A DNA stretch of 64,000 nt from NCBI RefSeq assembly GCF_028372415.1, contig NC_092877.1, positions 216,972,116-217,036,115 on the forward strand, given 5' to 3'. This DNA is from Notamacropus eugenii (lineage: Eukaryota; Chordata; Mammalia; Diprotodontia; Macropodidae). Shown in pieces: positions 1-9,974 of this stretch. Made by a program: the position numbers and the translations under genes. A model generated the notes under the pieces. It saw nothing but the letters and a program-made list of their open reading frames with translations. It was not told where the DNA came from and did not search any database. Every line of letters starts with the position of its first letter. Position 1 is the stretch's first letter.

Positions 1-124
1 ACTCAGAGATACAGTTCTGCACATGGCTGTATTAGTTTGAAAAGTGGCCAGATTCTAGAGTCAGCACAGAATGGTGTTTTAAGTTCACTTTTAAAAGTGG
101 TTAAACACTGTTGGCAATACTTAG

Positions 125-182
125 GAAAATGCTTAGCACATGATGGGTGCTTAATTAATGCTTTTTGAATGAACGAACTAAT
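125..182 (+). repeat. L2-type LINE 3' end fragment
   Basis: A short stretch reads like the end of L2: a 'lowest-abundance' phrase (TTAGCACATGATGGGTGCTT) is followed by AATTAATGC and GAATGAACGAA. Only about 55 bases are recognisable. It could equally be the similar 3' end of a MIR. The rest of 1-550 shows nothing identifiable. Confidence 0.5.
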
Positions 183-551
183 GAGTGAACGAAAGATCAT
201 TATTGAAGCATTGCCACAGATGTGGGTCATGCACCCAGGATGTTTACAATTACTCTAGTTGTTCAGAAACCAGCCACAGTCGTGACAGCCCTGTTTCCCT
301 GTAGCTAAGTCTTCCCCGACCCCATAGTATAGTACATGAAAAGAAGCAGTGGTCATCTTCTGATAGCAAGATTACCTCCCTTTTCCTAAAGTATAGGTAT
401 TTTTTCTCCAATGCTACTATTAGGACAAAAGTTTTCTGATCTTCAACCAAGTTAATCAAACCTCAGAGTCACAAAATGACTGAAGGACCTCTTCTTATCT
501 CCAGAAAGTGGGTGGGTCAAGGAAATTGGACCTTACACTGTTCAAGAACTT
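183..551. other. Unassigned non-coding sequence
   Basis: No repeat family, RNA gene or coherent reading frame is recognised here. Short open frames on the minus strand begin and end without splice-site or codon support. Confidence 0.5.
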
Positions 552-568
552 TTGTGTGTGTGTGTGCA

Positions 569-599
<31 letters not shown>

Positions 600-600
600 T
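552..600. repeat. (TG)n microsatellite
   Basis: Alternating TG for about 49 bases, interrupted once by GCATGTATG. This is a typical mammalian dinucleotide repeat. Confidence 0.95.
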
Positions 601-1240
601 TAATGTACAGAGGACAAACAGTTTCTGTGAATAAGAAGTTGGCTGAAAAAGTTCCAGGGCTTAAGAAGGAAGTGTTTTAACAATAACGGTAACAAAAATG
701 AAGCATCAGTAAATACCAAACTTCAAAAGTGGAACCACTGTAGTATGTTTGATAAGGTAGTTAAGGAAGCATGGAGAATAGAAGAGATACTACCTACAAA
801 AAATTTGTTTGAGGCCAGAGGCTAGTACAGAAGTGATGTGCTAATGGGCTTAGAGTCCAAAGGCCTGATCTGAAGTATTAAGTCTATCAAATGAGTTATG
901 TAGATAAACTTGGCCAAAGCATTTAATGCCTCTCAGAGAAAGATATACTTGACAACACATACAATGTGAAATAAACATAAGCTTTTGTTGCTAAAGTCCA
1001 ATCAAAATTATCTCCCAAGCGAAGTAGCATGACTCAGATATTCTCAGTCACAAAGGACATGTGTTACAATTCAACTGGACAAAAATCTGTTCCACATTTT
1101 CACCATTTTGTAAGATACCATACTGGGTGTTGTGAAGACAAAGAAAAAAATCAGCATTTTTATATTTACCAACAAACTCTTAGCGGAGAGACAGAAAGGG
1201 AAATTTTATTTTAAATAATTAGAGAAAATACAAAATACTT
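601..1240. other. Unassigned non-coding sequence
   Basis: AT-rich sequence without recognised repeats. A 61-residue open frame at 1029-1214 has no recognisable domain. The right edge abuts an old L1, so part of this may be L1 too decayed to read. Confidence 0.4.
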
Positions 1241-2990
1241 GTAAGTACACCAACTAAAACATACACAGGAACCATCTAAAAACAAATACAAAACACTTGT
1301 TATGTAAATAAAAATAGACATAAATCATTGGGGAATATTTATTTTTCATAGTTTGGCCAAGTCAATACGAAAAAATAACATTACTAACTTATTCAATACG
1401 TGCCATACCAATCAAGCTACTAAAAAATTACTTTATAGAGCAAGAAAAAAACTTAGTCAAATTCATTTGAAAGAACAAAAGGTCAAGAATCTCAGGAGAA
1501 ATAATGGAAGTAGGGGAGGGGGGCTTAGCAGTAGCAAATATCAAGTTACACCTAAAACAGAAATCATCAAAATAATTTAGTAGTGGTTAAGAAACAGGGA
1601 AGTTAATCAGTGTTAGGAACACAACATATAAAAGGAAACAAAGCTCAGTAATTAGTGTTTGACAAATTCAAAGACTGTGGATCAAAATCTCACTATTTGA
1701 CAAAAACTACGAGGTAAGTTAAAAAGCACAAATAAGATATAGATGAGCATATCATACTGCATATCAAGAGCTCCACCAAGTATATAAATAACAGATTTAA
1801 AGCATAGCTTCATAAATATATTAGAACAAAGAATAAATAATTTTTCAAATATATATTATATATAAGATAAAAGCTCATACTGCAATAAATGATAAATGAA
1901 CATAGAAGATGAAATGGACAATTTTGATTACGTAAAATGAAAAGATCAGTGTGGATAAAATTAGAAAGGAAACTTGTAACCGGGGGAAAATCTTTGCAAC
2001 AAGTTTTGTTTTGTTTTTATTTTTTTAACCTCATGATAAGGATCTCATTTCTAAGCTGTACAAGGAACTGATTCCAATTTCTAAGAATAAGAGCCATCCC
2101 CTAATTGAGAAATAGCCAATGAACAAGTAGTTTTCTAAGGAGGAAATGTAAACTGTCAATAGCCATGTTGGAGTGGGGCGAGGGGAGAAGGGATGCTCCG
2201 AATCACTAATAATTAGAGAAACGAAAATTAAATCAACTCTGGGCTTGAGATTGGAAAAATCATGAAAAAAAGGAAAACGACAAATGTTGAAGAGACTCTG
2301 GAAAATAGGCACATTAATTCAAGCTTTCTAAAGGTCTGGATTGGTCCAGTCATTTGGGAAATCAATTTGGAATTATGCCCCAAATATCGGTAGACTGTGT
2401 ATCCCCTTTGACCCAGCATAGTACATACTACTTACTGTGCCTATTCCCCAAGGAGATTAGAGAGGAAAAAGAGCCATGTTTACAAAAGTATTGCATTTCT
2501 TTTTGTGTTGACAAAGAACTGGAAACTAAGGGAATGAATGCCCATAAATTGTGAAGTAACTAAACTAGTTCAGGCATGTAAATGTAATAGAATACAGTTC
2601 TATTACCTCAGAAATGATGAAAGAGATGATTTCAGAGAAACTTAGGAAGCTGTATAAACTGATGCAGAGTGAAGTGATTAAAATCAGGAAAACAAAATAA
2701 TAATACCGTTGCAAAGACAAACGGTTATGAAAGACTTAAAAGCCTTGATCAATGCAATGACTGGCCACAGTTCTAGAGGGCTGAACCTGAAGAATGCTCC
2801 CAACTTCCTGACAGAAAGGTAAGGGATCCAGGTTGCAGAACGAGAATTTTTTTTATACTATGGCTATTTGACTGCATATTTGTTACAACTGTTTTGTTTT
2901 TCTTTTCTTTTTTTCTCCTCAATAGGTGGGAAAGAGGTAGAAGACAAGGAAAATTGACCTTTGTTAACTGAAAAAAAATAATTTTCAAAA
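1240..2990 (+). mobile_element. L1 LINE, ORF2 C-terminal half and 3' end, decayed
   Basis: From about 1340 the sequence follows the L1 ORF2 order. A segment meaning 'CHTNQATKKL' at about 1400 matches the ORF2 region usually reading 'IP.KLPK'. 'HLKEQKVKNLR' follows at about 1465, then TTTGACAAAAACTAC near 1695, and a DKDLISKLYKEL-like stretch near 2034. Next come the CW/QFGIMPQ region near 2355-2380 and a stretch around 2655 ending in GATGCAGAGTGAAGTGA. Numerous stops and frameshifts make it a dead copy, truncated at its 5' side. Orientation and order are clear; the exact start and the end near an A-rich run at 2970-2990 are approximate. Confidence 0.82.
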
Positions 2991-3359
2991 GATAAACAAA
3001 TGTTTCTAGTGACTGTGCCTTTTGTATTAAATCTCATTAAGTGTAGATCACAAGGTCAATTCAAGAAAAACATTTGAATGAATTAATTAAGATAATTTAA
3101 CCCCCAAATCAGAGTTTATTAAGACATGCTAAATAAAGGAAAGTGTGCCTATTAGATTAAATTATACTATCTACTTGAATATTATTTAAAAACTCATGAT
3201 GAATAACTAAAAGGATAAAGTCATGTTTTAAATATTCCTTTAAAATGGTCTGTAATTATGTAGAGGAATAAAGCATTTTATCAAAATGACATCCTGTCCT
3301 GGATGTCAAACAACTTGCTCCACCCCAGCCTAGAACATTATATAATTAATGCCTGTGAC

Positions 3360-3535
3360 CTCCACTTCTGTGAGTATCATTATTTCCATTTTACTTATAA
3401 GGAATTGCTTTGTAGGAATGTGTTGGCACCTACCAAATGCTAACAGTCGCAACCAAGTCAGAGAGGGCAGAGTGTTTGCCTAAGGCTGCTGAAAATAGCA
3501 GCTCCAGAGATGGGCCCAGGATTTCTACACCATTC
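3360..3535 (-). repeat. MIR/CORE-SINE fragment
   Basis: Read on the minus strand it gives the MIR order: a cargo-like box, the 'gccttaggcaaacac' core equivalent, then the 3' segment with TAAAATGGAAATAATGATA. It is strongly decayed, and only the core and the AT-rich tail are convincing. Confidence 0.5.
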
Positions 3536-3558
3536 ATTTATTTCTGCTCATTTGGTTT

Positions 3559-3662
3559 ATATATACAAATATTGATATATATACATACATATATATGTAC
3601 GTATATGTGTGTATGTATATATATGTACATATATATGTGTATATTTATATATAATATATAAT
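3559..3662. repeat. AT-rich (TA/TG/CA) microsatellite
   Basis: About 100 bases of mixed ATAT, ACATAC and GTATGT units. The open frame across it (TYICTYMCVCIYMYIYM) is a translation of the repeat, not a protein. Confidence 0.9.
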
Positions 3663-3894
3663 CAAATAAAAGTATCCCATTGTGTTCTTTTAAAAGTTGA
3701 GACCATCCAATTATCTACTCACTTCTAGAGTCAAAACATGTACATACTTAGCAACTTGGAAAATTGAATAGGTAAAGGTTTTCTAAGCATAAAATTGACC
3801 ACTGTATAAATGTATATGTGTAATCAAAATGCTACAGGAACTAAAAAGAAAAACAAAAAATTCATTTGTTAAAAAAAAAAAAGGAAATATATGG

Positions 3895-4880
3895 GAATCA
3901 TTTTGTTGAAGGAAAGCCTTGGATATTACATTATGCTCTATGGAATCAAATGCTTCTTTGTAGTCAAACTACAGGGGCCTCCATGAGATCTTGTATTCTC
4001 CATACCTCTTAACCAGTAATATAGTTGCAAAATAAAAATAAAATGCGGTATACAGTAGAATATTATTCACAGAAGCCAGCTTATTCCTGTTTCATGTTTT
4101 TATTAAGGATAGCCTCATATATGAACAAACCATTTTTATAAAAAAATACAGTGGTATAAAATTAGACAAAGGCAGTACTTGTTAATTTTCCACATTTGCT
4201 TCTTATTAGAGAATTTGTGATTTCCACCATTCTTTTGAAATGTTCTCTTTTTTTAAGATATCTTGAAAGGAAATTTCTAAGTACATTCAAAATTGCATCA
4301 TCTCCAACCCAGACTTCTGAAGAATTTGGTGAAGCAGGTCTAGCTGTGCCTCCCAATTCATCTTCTTAAGTATCATTTATGCTTCCTCAAAAAACATTTT
4401 AGGTTCTGAAGTGTTGGAGTACAAATGTAGTGTCTCTACTCTTATTTATGAAAAAAAAAAGCAAACAGAAACCTTGGAAATCTGTTTCATTTCATATTTA
4501 TTTGTTGTGTTCCTCATAGTTTCTTCTCCATAAATCTCCTGGCATGGTCTAACTTGGCTTCGCTGCAAAGTTTTCTGCAGGTTGTTTTATTTTTTTCCTC
4601 TTTGTACAGTTTTTAGTGTTTTGTGAGCTGTTATGGATGGAAATCTTCTGTTATCTTTCCCACTAATGTTTTGCAAATGAGCTTGTAGTCTAAGTCAGTG
4701 TTGCCCTTGTCTGTCATATCTCTTCACTTGACAAGGAAATCGTGTTTACTCACTGAGACCGTTTTTCAGCTTGCTCATTTTTGTTATTGTTTTACATTTT
4801 CTCTAAGGAATGGCTATCATGAGAATCATGTTTTTAATACATTTTCCATTTTTCAGAGAAAACACTTTAAATAGATTGGA
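3895..4880 (-). mobile_element. RTE-type non-LTR retrotransposon, reverse transcriptase remnant
   Basis: On the minus strand several pieces appear in the order of an RTE-type polymerase. 'LDYKLICKTL' followed by 'ITEDF' lies near 4695-4640. 'KRKK' and 'RRFMEKK' follow near 4590-4530, and 'ILKKENISKEWW' near 4260-4220, where the family has its 'IP.W' step before the fingers. 'FDYKEAFDSIEHNVI' at about 3970-3925 is the RT motif A region with the catalytic aspartate. The pieces are in shifting frames with stops, so it is inactive. No 3' end is seen. RTE clade is inferred from the motif wording; a Bov-B relative is likely. Part of it (4275-4420) has a second copy at 7437-7575. Confidence 0.65.
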
Positions 4881-5199
4881 TAGGAACTGTTGTAATGACA
4901 ATCGGTATTTTGTAATCTTTATCATTTTTTCTAATTTGATATTATGATATCTGTGATAATGAGTCAATGATCAGACTAGGTATTTCCTGCTTGTTAAGAT
5001 ATTGTAAATTTCTATTTTGGGGGAAGGGGAGAGAGGATTGGATGGTTGAGGGGTCAGTCTAATGTACTCAGTGCTTGCCATATCAGAACATTCTGAATTT
5101 CTTCTTGAATAGAGTTTTTATGACATAAATACATCAGACTTCTTATTTATCTACAATTCAATTAAAAATTTTAAATTTTAAATGTCTGCTATATAAGGG

Positions 5200-5528
5200 G
5201 AGTATTTATTAGTATTTAGTACATGCCAGGCTTTTTACAAGTATTATATATTTCATTCTCACAACAACCCCTGTGAGGTAGGTGTTATGTTTCCCATTTT
5301 ACAGTTGAAAAAACTGAAGCAAACAACGATTAAGTGATTTGTCAGGTACCTGTTTGTACTGTTGTAGGATGTAGCAGTAATAAGCAAAGTCAACTTGAAA
5401 TTTTAATGCAGAGATAGTCATATAATCTAGGCATAGTCTGACATACATCCTAGATTTGTCAGGTCAGATTTGAAGGCAAATCTCCCTGTTTCCAGGTCTT
5501 GTGCTCCATCCATTGTACTGGGTGCAAG
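5200..5528 (-). repeat. MIR/CORE-SINE split by a 105-base insertion
   Basis: Two parts of one antisense MIR are visible. The left part (about 5200-5347) has the tail and core (TTCATTCTCACAACAACCCC, TTTCCCATTTTACAG). The right part (about 5460-5528) has the head (CAGATTTGAA, TCCATCCATTGTACTGG). Between them lies foreign sequence at 5348-5452, flanked by a 12-base direct repeat. Recognition of the MIR halves is good; their exact ends are not. Confidence 0.72.
5348..5452 (+). repeat. Composite insertion in MIR, pieces repeated about 2 kb downstream
   Basis: The 105-base insert is bounded by two copies of GATTTGTCAGGT (5336-5347 and 5453-5464). Its left three quarters (about 5350-5428) match 7745-7822 at roughly 88 percent by eye. 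Its right end (5429-5457, running 5 bases into the repeat) is identical over 29 bases to 7232-7260, which lies in a CR1/L3 LINE. The two source pieces are about 485 bases apart and in opposite order downstream. Confidence 0.75.
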
Positions 5529-5640
5529 AGACATAAAGAAAAAAAGTGAAAATTCCTGCCCTATTGATCATAATCAATATGAGAACATACAATATGTACA
5601 GTTATGTGTAATAGAATGTCATTTATATCTTATATATAGG

Positions 5641-5872
5641 TTTCCAGTGGCTCAGCAGATAAAGCACTGGGCCTGGAGTTAGGAAGATCTAAGTTCAAAT
5701 CTAGCTTCAGATATTTAATAGCTGTGTGGCCCTGGGCAAATCACTTAACTTCTGCCTGACAAAATGGATCCACAGAGGGAGGAACTGGCAAACCACTCCA
5801 GCGTCTTTGCCAAGAAAATTCCAAATGTGGTCACAAAGGATCAGTCATGACTGAAACAACTGATAAACATCA
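5641..5872 (+). repeat. tRNA-headed SINE with Bov-B-like tail (SINE-B)
   Basis: The head shows GTGGCTCAGCAGATAAAGCA (A-box region) and AAGTTCAAATC (B box). The core follows with TGTGTGGCCCTGGGCAA. The tail reads GGCAAACCACTCCAG, CTTTGCCAAGAAAA and GGTCACAAAGGATCAGTCA, ending ACTGAAACAACTGA. That tail resembles the 3' end of Bov-B/RTE LINEs, implying mobilisation by such an element. No target duplication is obvious. Confidence 0.85.
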
Positions 5873-6830
5873 AAAAGATAATTTGAGAGGGTTAGAGGGA
5901 CATTACAAGGCTACCTGAGTTGAACAGGGTTTCCTACACATGGTGAGAGGTTAAATTAGTTACCTCTCTAATTACCTCACTAATTACCTCTCCATGTCTA
6001 GGATACTATTTTTTTATCCTTTATTTTAGAATGGAGCAGTAAACAATGGACAGAGAATCATAGACAAAGCTGTACTGAGTCACATGACTGAGATTCTAAG
6101 ATGATTAGAGGGTACACCAAAGGGAATGCCTTTGTCTTCTTTCCTTTCTTATTTCCATATCACATTTTTCAACACTTTCCACCATTCTGTTCTGCTTGCC
6201 TTAATGCTGAGTTCACTGAGCCATAAGATTTTGTTTGACTTGCTTTCAAGGATTTTGTCATTTGATTCATGGAATCTCTCCACTCTTTCATCTTCTGAAA
6301 TGAATATTGCGATTTGCAATGATCTTCTTGGTGGACCATTTGGTTATCGTCATCCTGAATTTCATGATGTAAACTTGCCAAGCAGTCTGTGAAATTATGT
6401 TTCTCTATCTTTGAGTACACAATGAAACCAATTCTGCCAAATCCTTTATTCACTTCTCTGGGGAGAACCTGGGAATCATTTATCTAATTTGTTTCTGGTT
6501 TTATTTATAAGAAAGATGTCTGCGTGGATGTAGCAAAGTGAAATTAATGTTTGGAGATGGCACAAACACTGTGGGTTTTAGCACCCAATCTCACATTTTC
6601 CACCATACCACCATGGTCATCATGGATGATCACAGAGGCACAAGTTATATTTTTCTCACTATTATCCATTGAAGTGGATGCAGAATCAAGAAATTAATTT
6701 GGGAAATAAATAGGTAGATAGGAAGATGATGACTGAGAATGAGATTTGAATTTTTTGATCATGTCTTATAATATAAAGTTGAGGGACTCCTGTCTATAGA
6801 TAGAGTACACCTAACAAATAGTGATAATAA
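5873..6830. other. Unassigned sequence
   Basis: No repeat is confidently identified. Frames of 88 residues (+, 6126-6392) and 94 residues (-, 6169-6453) overlap antisense. The minus one is rich in Lys and Gln, but no domain is recognised and no splice signals support an exon. A short triple repeat of a TAATTACCTC-like unit lies at 5956-5993. The stretch may hold decayed LINE sequence. Confidence 0.4.
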
Positions 6831-6833
6831 CAT

Positions 6834-7744
6834 ATGACTTGCAAACCTAATCAAAAGAGTTATAAACTTAGACTGATCAGGGAAGGAGAAAACTCTCCTT
6901 TGGGGTATATTTGGGTGAAAGTCAAAGCAAGAAGAAACATAAGTGATTTTGTCATTGTACTATGCTATAGATCACCTAGACAGAAAAAAGAAATAGATGA
7001 AAAACATCATAAGCCTAATATAGAGAACCGATATAGGAACAATTGGGGATTTCAATTATCTAGACATTTTCTAGAGCTCTCTCTTGGTCGACTTCTTGAT
7101 TTGCCTTAAGGAAAAATGTATTGTTGGTAATTCTCACTAACTGGGAGCAACTGGTAACTAGGGTGAAAATGGTGTGAAACTTATGAGGAAGAGCTGGAGA
7201 AATCACTTCATGTTATAGTTTGATAGAAGAGAGGCATAGTCTGACATACATCCTAGATTTAGAGAATATTTAGAGGAATATCAGTAATATTCACAGCCAA
7301 AAATGCTACAGAACAAAACAGCTCTGGAAGGATGGGAAGATAAAATCCTGAAGACATACAGGGGAACAATTTTAATAAGGAAGAAAATGGGATTTGTCTG
7401 AAGAGACCAAGAGGATAAATAGGGGGAAAGAAATGCCCAAATATATGCAAAATTGCATCATTACCAATACAGACTTTTGGAAGAATTTGGTGAGGTAAGT
7501 CTAGCCATGCTTCCCAAATAATTTTCTTAAGAATCATTCATGCTTCCTTATAAAACATTTTGGGTTCTGAAGTGACTCACCAGTCAACTTCAATTTTTAA
7601 AATATATGCACATAAGATGGAGGGAAGACCAGGTAATATCAGATGAATTCAAGAGACTGGCATGATCCTATAAAAATAGGATCAGGAATGCTGAAGTTCA
7701 GAATGACCGAGAAGATATTGGAAACAATAAATACATGGCTTCAT
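6834..7744 (+). mobile_element. CR1/L3 LINE, endonuclease-region copy 1
   Basis: The frame beginning near 6834 contains 'WVKVKARRNISDFVIVLCYRS' followed by 'PRQKKEIDE' and 'NWGFQLSRHF'. This is the CR1-type endonuclease sequence around its YRPP and GDFN(H/Y)PDI steps. A later piece (about 7122-7195) reads 'LTNWEQLVTRV', as expected downstream ('LILTNRE..V..V'). The 7640-7735 part has 'KNRIRNAEVQN', matching the linker before the polymerase. It is broken by stops and by a foreign segment at 7437-7575. The clade is convincing; the L3 versus other CR1 subfamily is not determined. Confidence 0.75.
7437..7575 (-). mobile_element. RTE-type fragment inserted in CR1/L3
   Basis: About 140 bases match 4275-4420 at roughly 80 percent by eye. 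They translate on the minus strand as 'ILKKIIWEAWLDLPHQIL', against 'ILKKMNWEAQLDLLHQIL' in the other copy. The CR1/L3 sequence resumes afterwards. Both ends are truncated, so the copy carries no 3' end of its own. Confidence 0.65.
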
Positions 7745-7930
7745 GTGTTTGTACTGTTGTAGAACGTATAAGTAATAAACAAAGTAAACTTAAAATTTTA
7801 ACACAGAGATAGTCATATAATCTTATAGAAAATACAGACTTGATGAGATGAGATTCATGATGAATGACTGAAGCAATGGGAAGTTGAACTTGATTAAAAG
7901 GAAATCGAATTAACTGATTGCATGATAGAC
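7745..7930. repeat. Segment related to the 5.35 kb insertion, origin unknown
   Basis: 7745-7822 matches the left part of the insert at 5350-5428 (about 9 mismatches in 78). It sits between two CR1/L3 pieces and is not itself recognised as CR1. The remaining bases to 7930 are unassigned. Confidence 0.55.
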
Positions 7931-8090
7931 TAGAACCATGTGTCAAGAAAATTTATAAGTGCATGAAAATCTAGGGTAGAAATAAAGTAGAATTCATTTG
8001 GTTGAATGAAAAAGGAAAGAGAAACAGAGTTTACTATGTTGTGGGAGTATATTACAGACTGTCAGGCCAGATGGTGGAAATCTATTCATT
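7930..8090 (+). mobile_element. CR1/L3 LINE, endonuclease-region copy 2 (start)
   Basis: TTCATTTGGTTGAATGAAAAAG is followed by TATGTTGTGGGAGTATATTACAGAC, giving 'VYYRLSGQM', the same YRPPGQ step seen at about 6960 in copy 1. This shows a second CR1/L3 insertion in the same orientation. It is cut off by L2 sequence at about 8090 and continues at 9170. Confidence 0.65.
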
Positions 8091-9140
8091 CACTCATGCA
8101 TTCCTCCAGTCAGTCAGCAAAAATTTGTTAATCACCTAATATATTCAAAGCATTGGTTCTTGCCCTGAGGAAGATATATAGGTAAATAGCTTGATTAATC
8201 ATTTACTAAGTAAGTGCTAACTGTTATATGTAACAACCTACTCTGGGGGATGAGGAGGCAAGTATATATATGTTGCATAGGCCCTATTCAAAAGGACTTT
8301 CAAATTGAATGCAGAGGAAGGATATTTAAATACTATGATACAAACTACAGGTGAAGATATCCAGAAGACAGTTGGAAACATGGTTTCTAAAAAAAACAAA
8401 AAGGTTCTGTGGGGAAGTTATGATAGGTATGTAGACTTGGGGGTCATCTGCTTAAACTGGAGTCATGGGCCTGTATGCGATTACCAAAGGAGGGAAGGAG
8501 AATCTAGAACAGAAGGAGAAATACTTTGGGAGAGGGAAAAAAATAAAGATATGAGAGACAGAGAGAAAAGACAGAGAGAGACAGGGAGGGACGGAGACAG
8601 AGTAAGACAGAGAGCATCTTGTAGGTAAAGAGGAGAGCCATGATATTAGTGTCAAAGAAACCAGTAAAGGAGGGAAGTTTGAAGAGAAAACATAGTCCAC
8701 TCAATGGTACCTGTTCTCATGTAGCTCAGACTCCAGTAGGAAAAATGAGAATAATAAACCAATTATTGTGATGTAAAGTAGAATATGATAAATTCATAAG
8801 AAATGTGTTCACAATAACCTTGTAAAGTATTTAAAGCAAGAATTATTTCCATTTTACAGACAGGAAAATTCAAAGACTCAGAGAGGTCAAGTCTGGTTCC
8901 AATTCCAATCTTTCAACTCAAGTCCATCATATTTTCTCTTACAATATGCGATATCAGGATACCAATTTTTTATGAGAATTACAAGAAAAAAAAGCATTTT
9001 TTTTTCATTTCTCCCACCACTCCACTTGGGTGGTGAGGGGTTGGGAAGTTAGTGGTAGGAATAAAGAAAGACTTCATGGAGGAGCTTAATTTTAAAAGTA
9101 TGTTTGGGCTAAGAACATGCAATTGGAGTAAGATGGTGAT
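8090..9140 (-). mobile_element. L2 LINE, antisense, interrupted
   Basis: Read on the plus strand it follows antisense L2: 'CAGTCAGTCAGCAAAAATTTGTTAATCACC' (3' end), 'TTGCCCTGAGGAAG', and the interior landmarks AGACAGTTGGAAACATGG and GACTTGGGGGTCATCTGC near 8370-8450. 'GTAAAGAGGAGAGCCATGATATTAGTGTCAAAG' follows near 8620-8660. A second piece at 8705-8800 and 8990-9130 reads like the 3' region again (CTTCATGGAGGAGCTTAATTTTAAA). A MIR sits inside at 8805-8940. The GA-rich 8510-8600 is an expanded purine tract. A 107-residue plus-strand frame here is a by-product. Confidence 0.65.
8805..8940 (-). repeat. MIR/CORE-SINE fragment
   Basis: TTATTTCCATTTTACAGACAGGAAAATTCAAAGACTCAGAGAGGTCAAGTCTGGTTCC is the antisense MIR core and flank in compressed form. 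The head is degraded. It separates two antisense L2 pieces. Confidence 0.55.
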
Positions 9141-9169
9141 ATGATATTAACAGATAATTGAGATAAAAT

Positions 9170-9590
9170 GGAATGTGTTTATTTTACTCTGATTTTATCT
9201 AAAAAAGGGAATGGTCTTCAAATTGAAATGGGTAGAACAAGCATGGTTGGGAAAATATTAAAGAATAAGATAGGTGAGATGACAATAAGAAGGCATTTCT
9301 TTATTGTAAATGAATTGAAGTATTCTGACCTGGATAAATGACATCTTAGGTTATTCAGAGAATTTAAAGATAAAATTGCTAAATCTATTCTCAATAATCT
9401 TTGTGGAAAATGAAGAATCACAGAGGTACCAGAAGCCTGGAAATGGGAGAAGATTGTTCCACTTTTCTAAAGGGGGAGGTGGAATGGGATGGATGCCAAA
9501 ATAGACAGATAAACCAGTATAAGTTCATTCAAAAAGGTCATGTCAAACATTTCATTTCCTTTTTTGATTGAATTACTAGTTGGAGAGGCA
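9170..9590 (+). mobile_element. CR1/L3 LINE copy 2, linker and start of polymerase
   Basis: 'SDFISKKGNGLQIE' followed by 'GRTS' near 9189-9240 corresponds to the CR1 'FSKKG.GLQP' step. 'EVPEAWKWEKIVPLF' near 9425-9475 is the pre-RT 'VPE.WK.A.V.PIFKKG' segment. 'FIQKGHVKHFISFFD' near 9525-9565 continues the RT. Stops and frameshifts are frequent. Confidence 0.72.
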
Positions 9591-9631
9591 CAGAGACAGA
9601 GACAGACAGACACACACACATACATACATAC

Positions 9632-9690
<59 letters not shown>
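9591..9690. repeat. Compound (CAGA)n (CA)n (CATA)n (GA)n microsatellite
   Basis: Starts with ACAGAGACAGACAGACAC, passes through CATACATA and ends in about 54 bases of pure GA. It lies inside the CR1/L3 polymerase region. Confidence 0.95.
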
Positions 9691-9692
<2 letters not shown>

Positions 9693-9804
9693 CTTTCATT
9701 ATATCCTCATAAATTAGAAAATAGAAGCTGGGTAATAATTCAGTTAGATGGGTTCAGAACTGTTTGACTGTACCCCAAGAAAATTAACTAAGGGATTTCT
9801 ATCA
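9691..9804 (+). mobile_element. CR1/L3 polymerase segment, left copy of a long direct repeat
   Basis: TTATATCCTCATAAATTAG through AAATTAACTAAGG and CTATCA is repeated at 10362-10483 at roughly 85 percent by eye. The segment translates to the CR1 'RW..NWLNDRTQR' step. It appears twice because other sequence separates the copies, not because two different domains are present. Confidence 0.7.
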
Positions 9805-9955
9805 ACCTGCTATATTCCAGGCACTTTGTTAAGGGTTAAGAATACAAATCCAAGCCAAAAGGGGAAAAAATAACACTCCTTATTCTTAAGGAGTTTACAT
9901 TCTAATGGGAGAGAGAAGAAAATATATTAAAGGGAGCTAAAAATCAAGGTAGAGG
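9785..9955 (-). mobile_element. L2 LINE 3' part, antisense
   Basis: TGCTATATTCCAGGCACTTTGTTAAGGGTTAAGAATACAAAT and TTCTTAAGGAGTTTACATTCTAATGGG are standard antisense L2 end sequence. It lies between the two CR1/L3 direct repeats. Confidence 0.75.
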
Positions 9956-9974
9956 AAATTGGGAAAGCCTATGG

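Noticed and set aside
6169..6453. 94-residue Lys/Gln-rich minus-strand frame, considered as an exon
   Set aside because: No recognisable domain, no acceptor/donor sites in the right phase, and an overlapping 88-residue plus-strand frame shows that such lengths occur by chance here.
8305..8628. 107-residue plus-strand frame ending in Arg/Glu/Asp repeats
   Set aside because: Antisense L2 interior followed by a purine-rich expansion.
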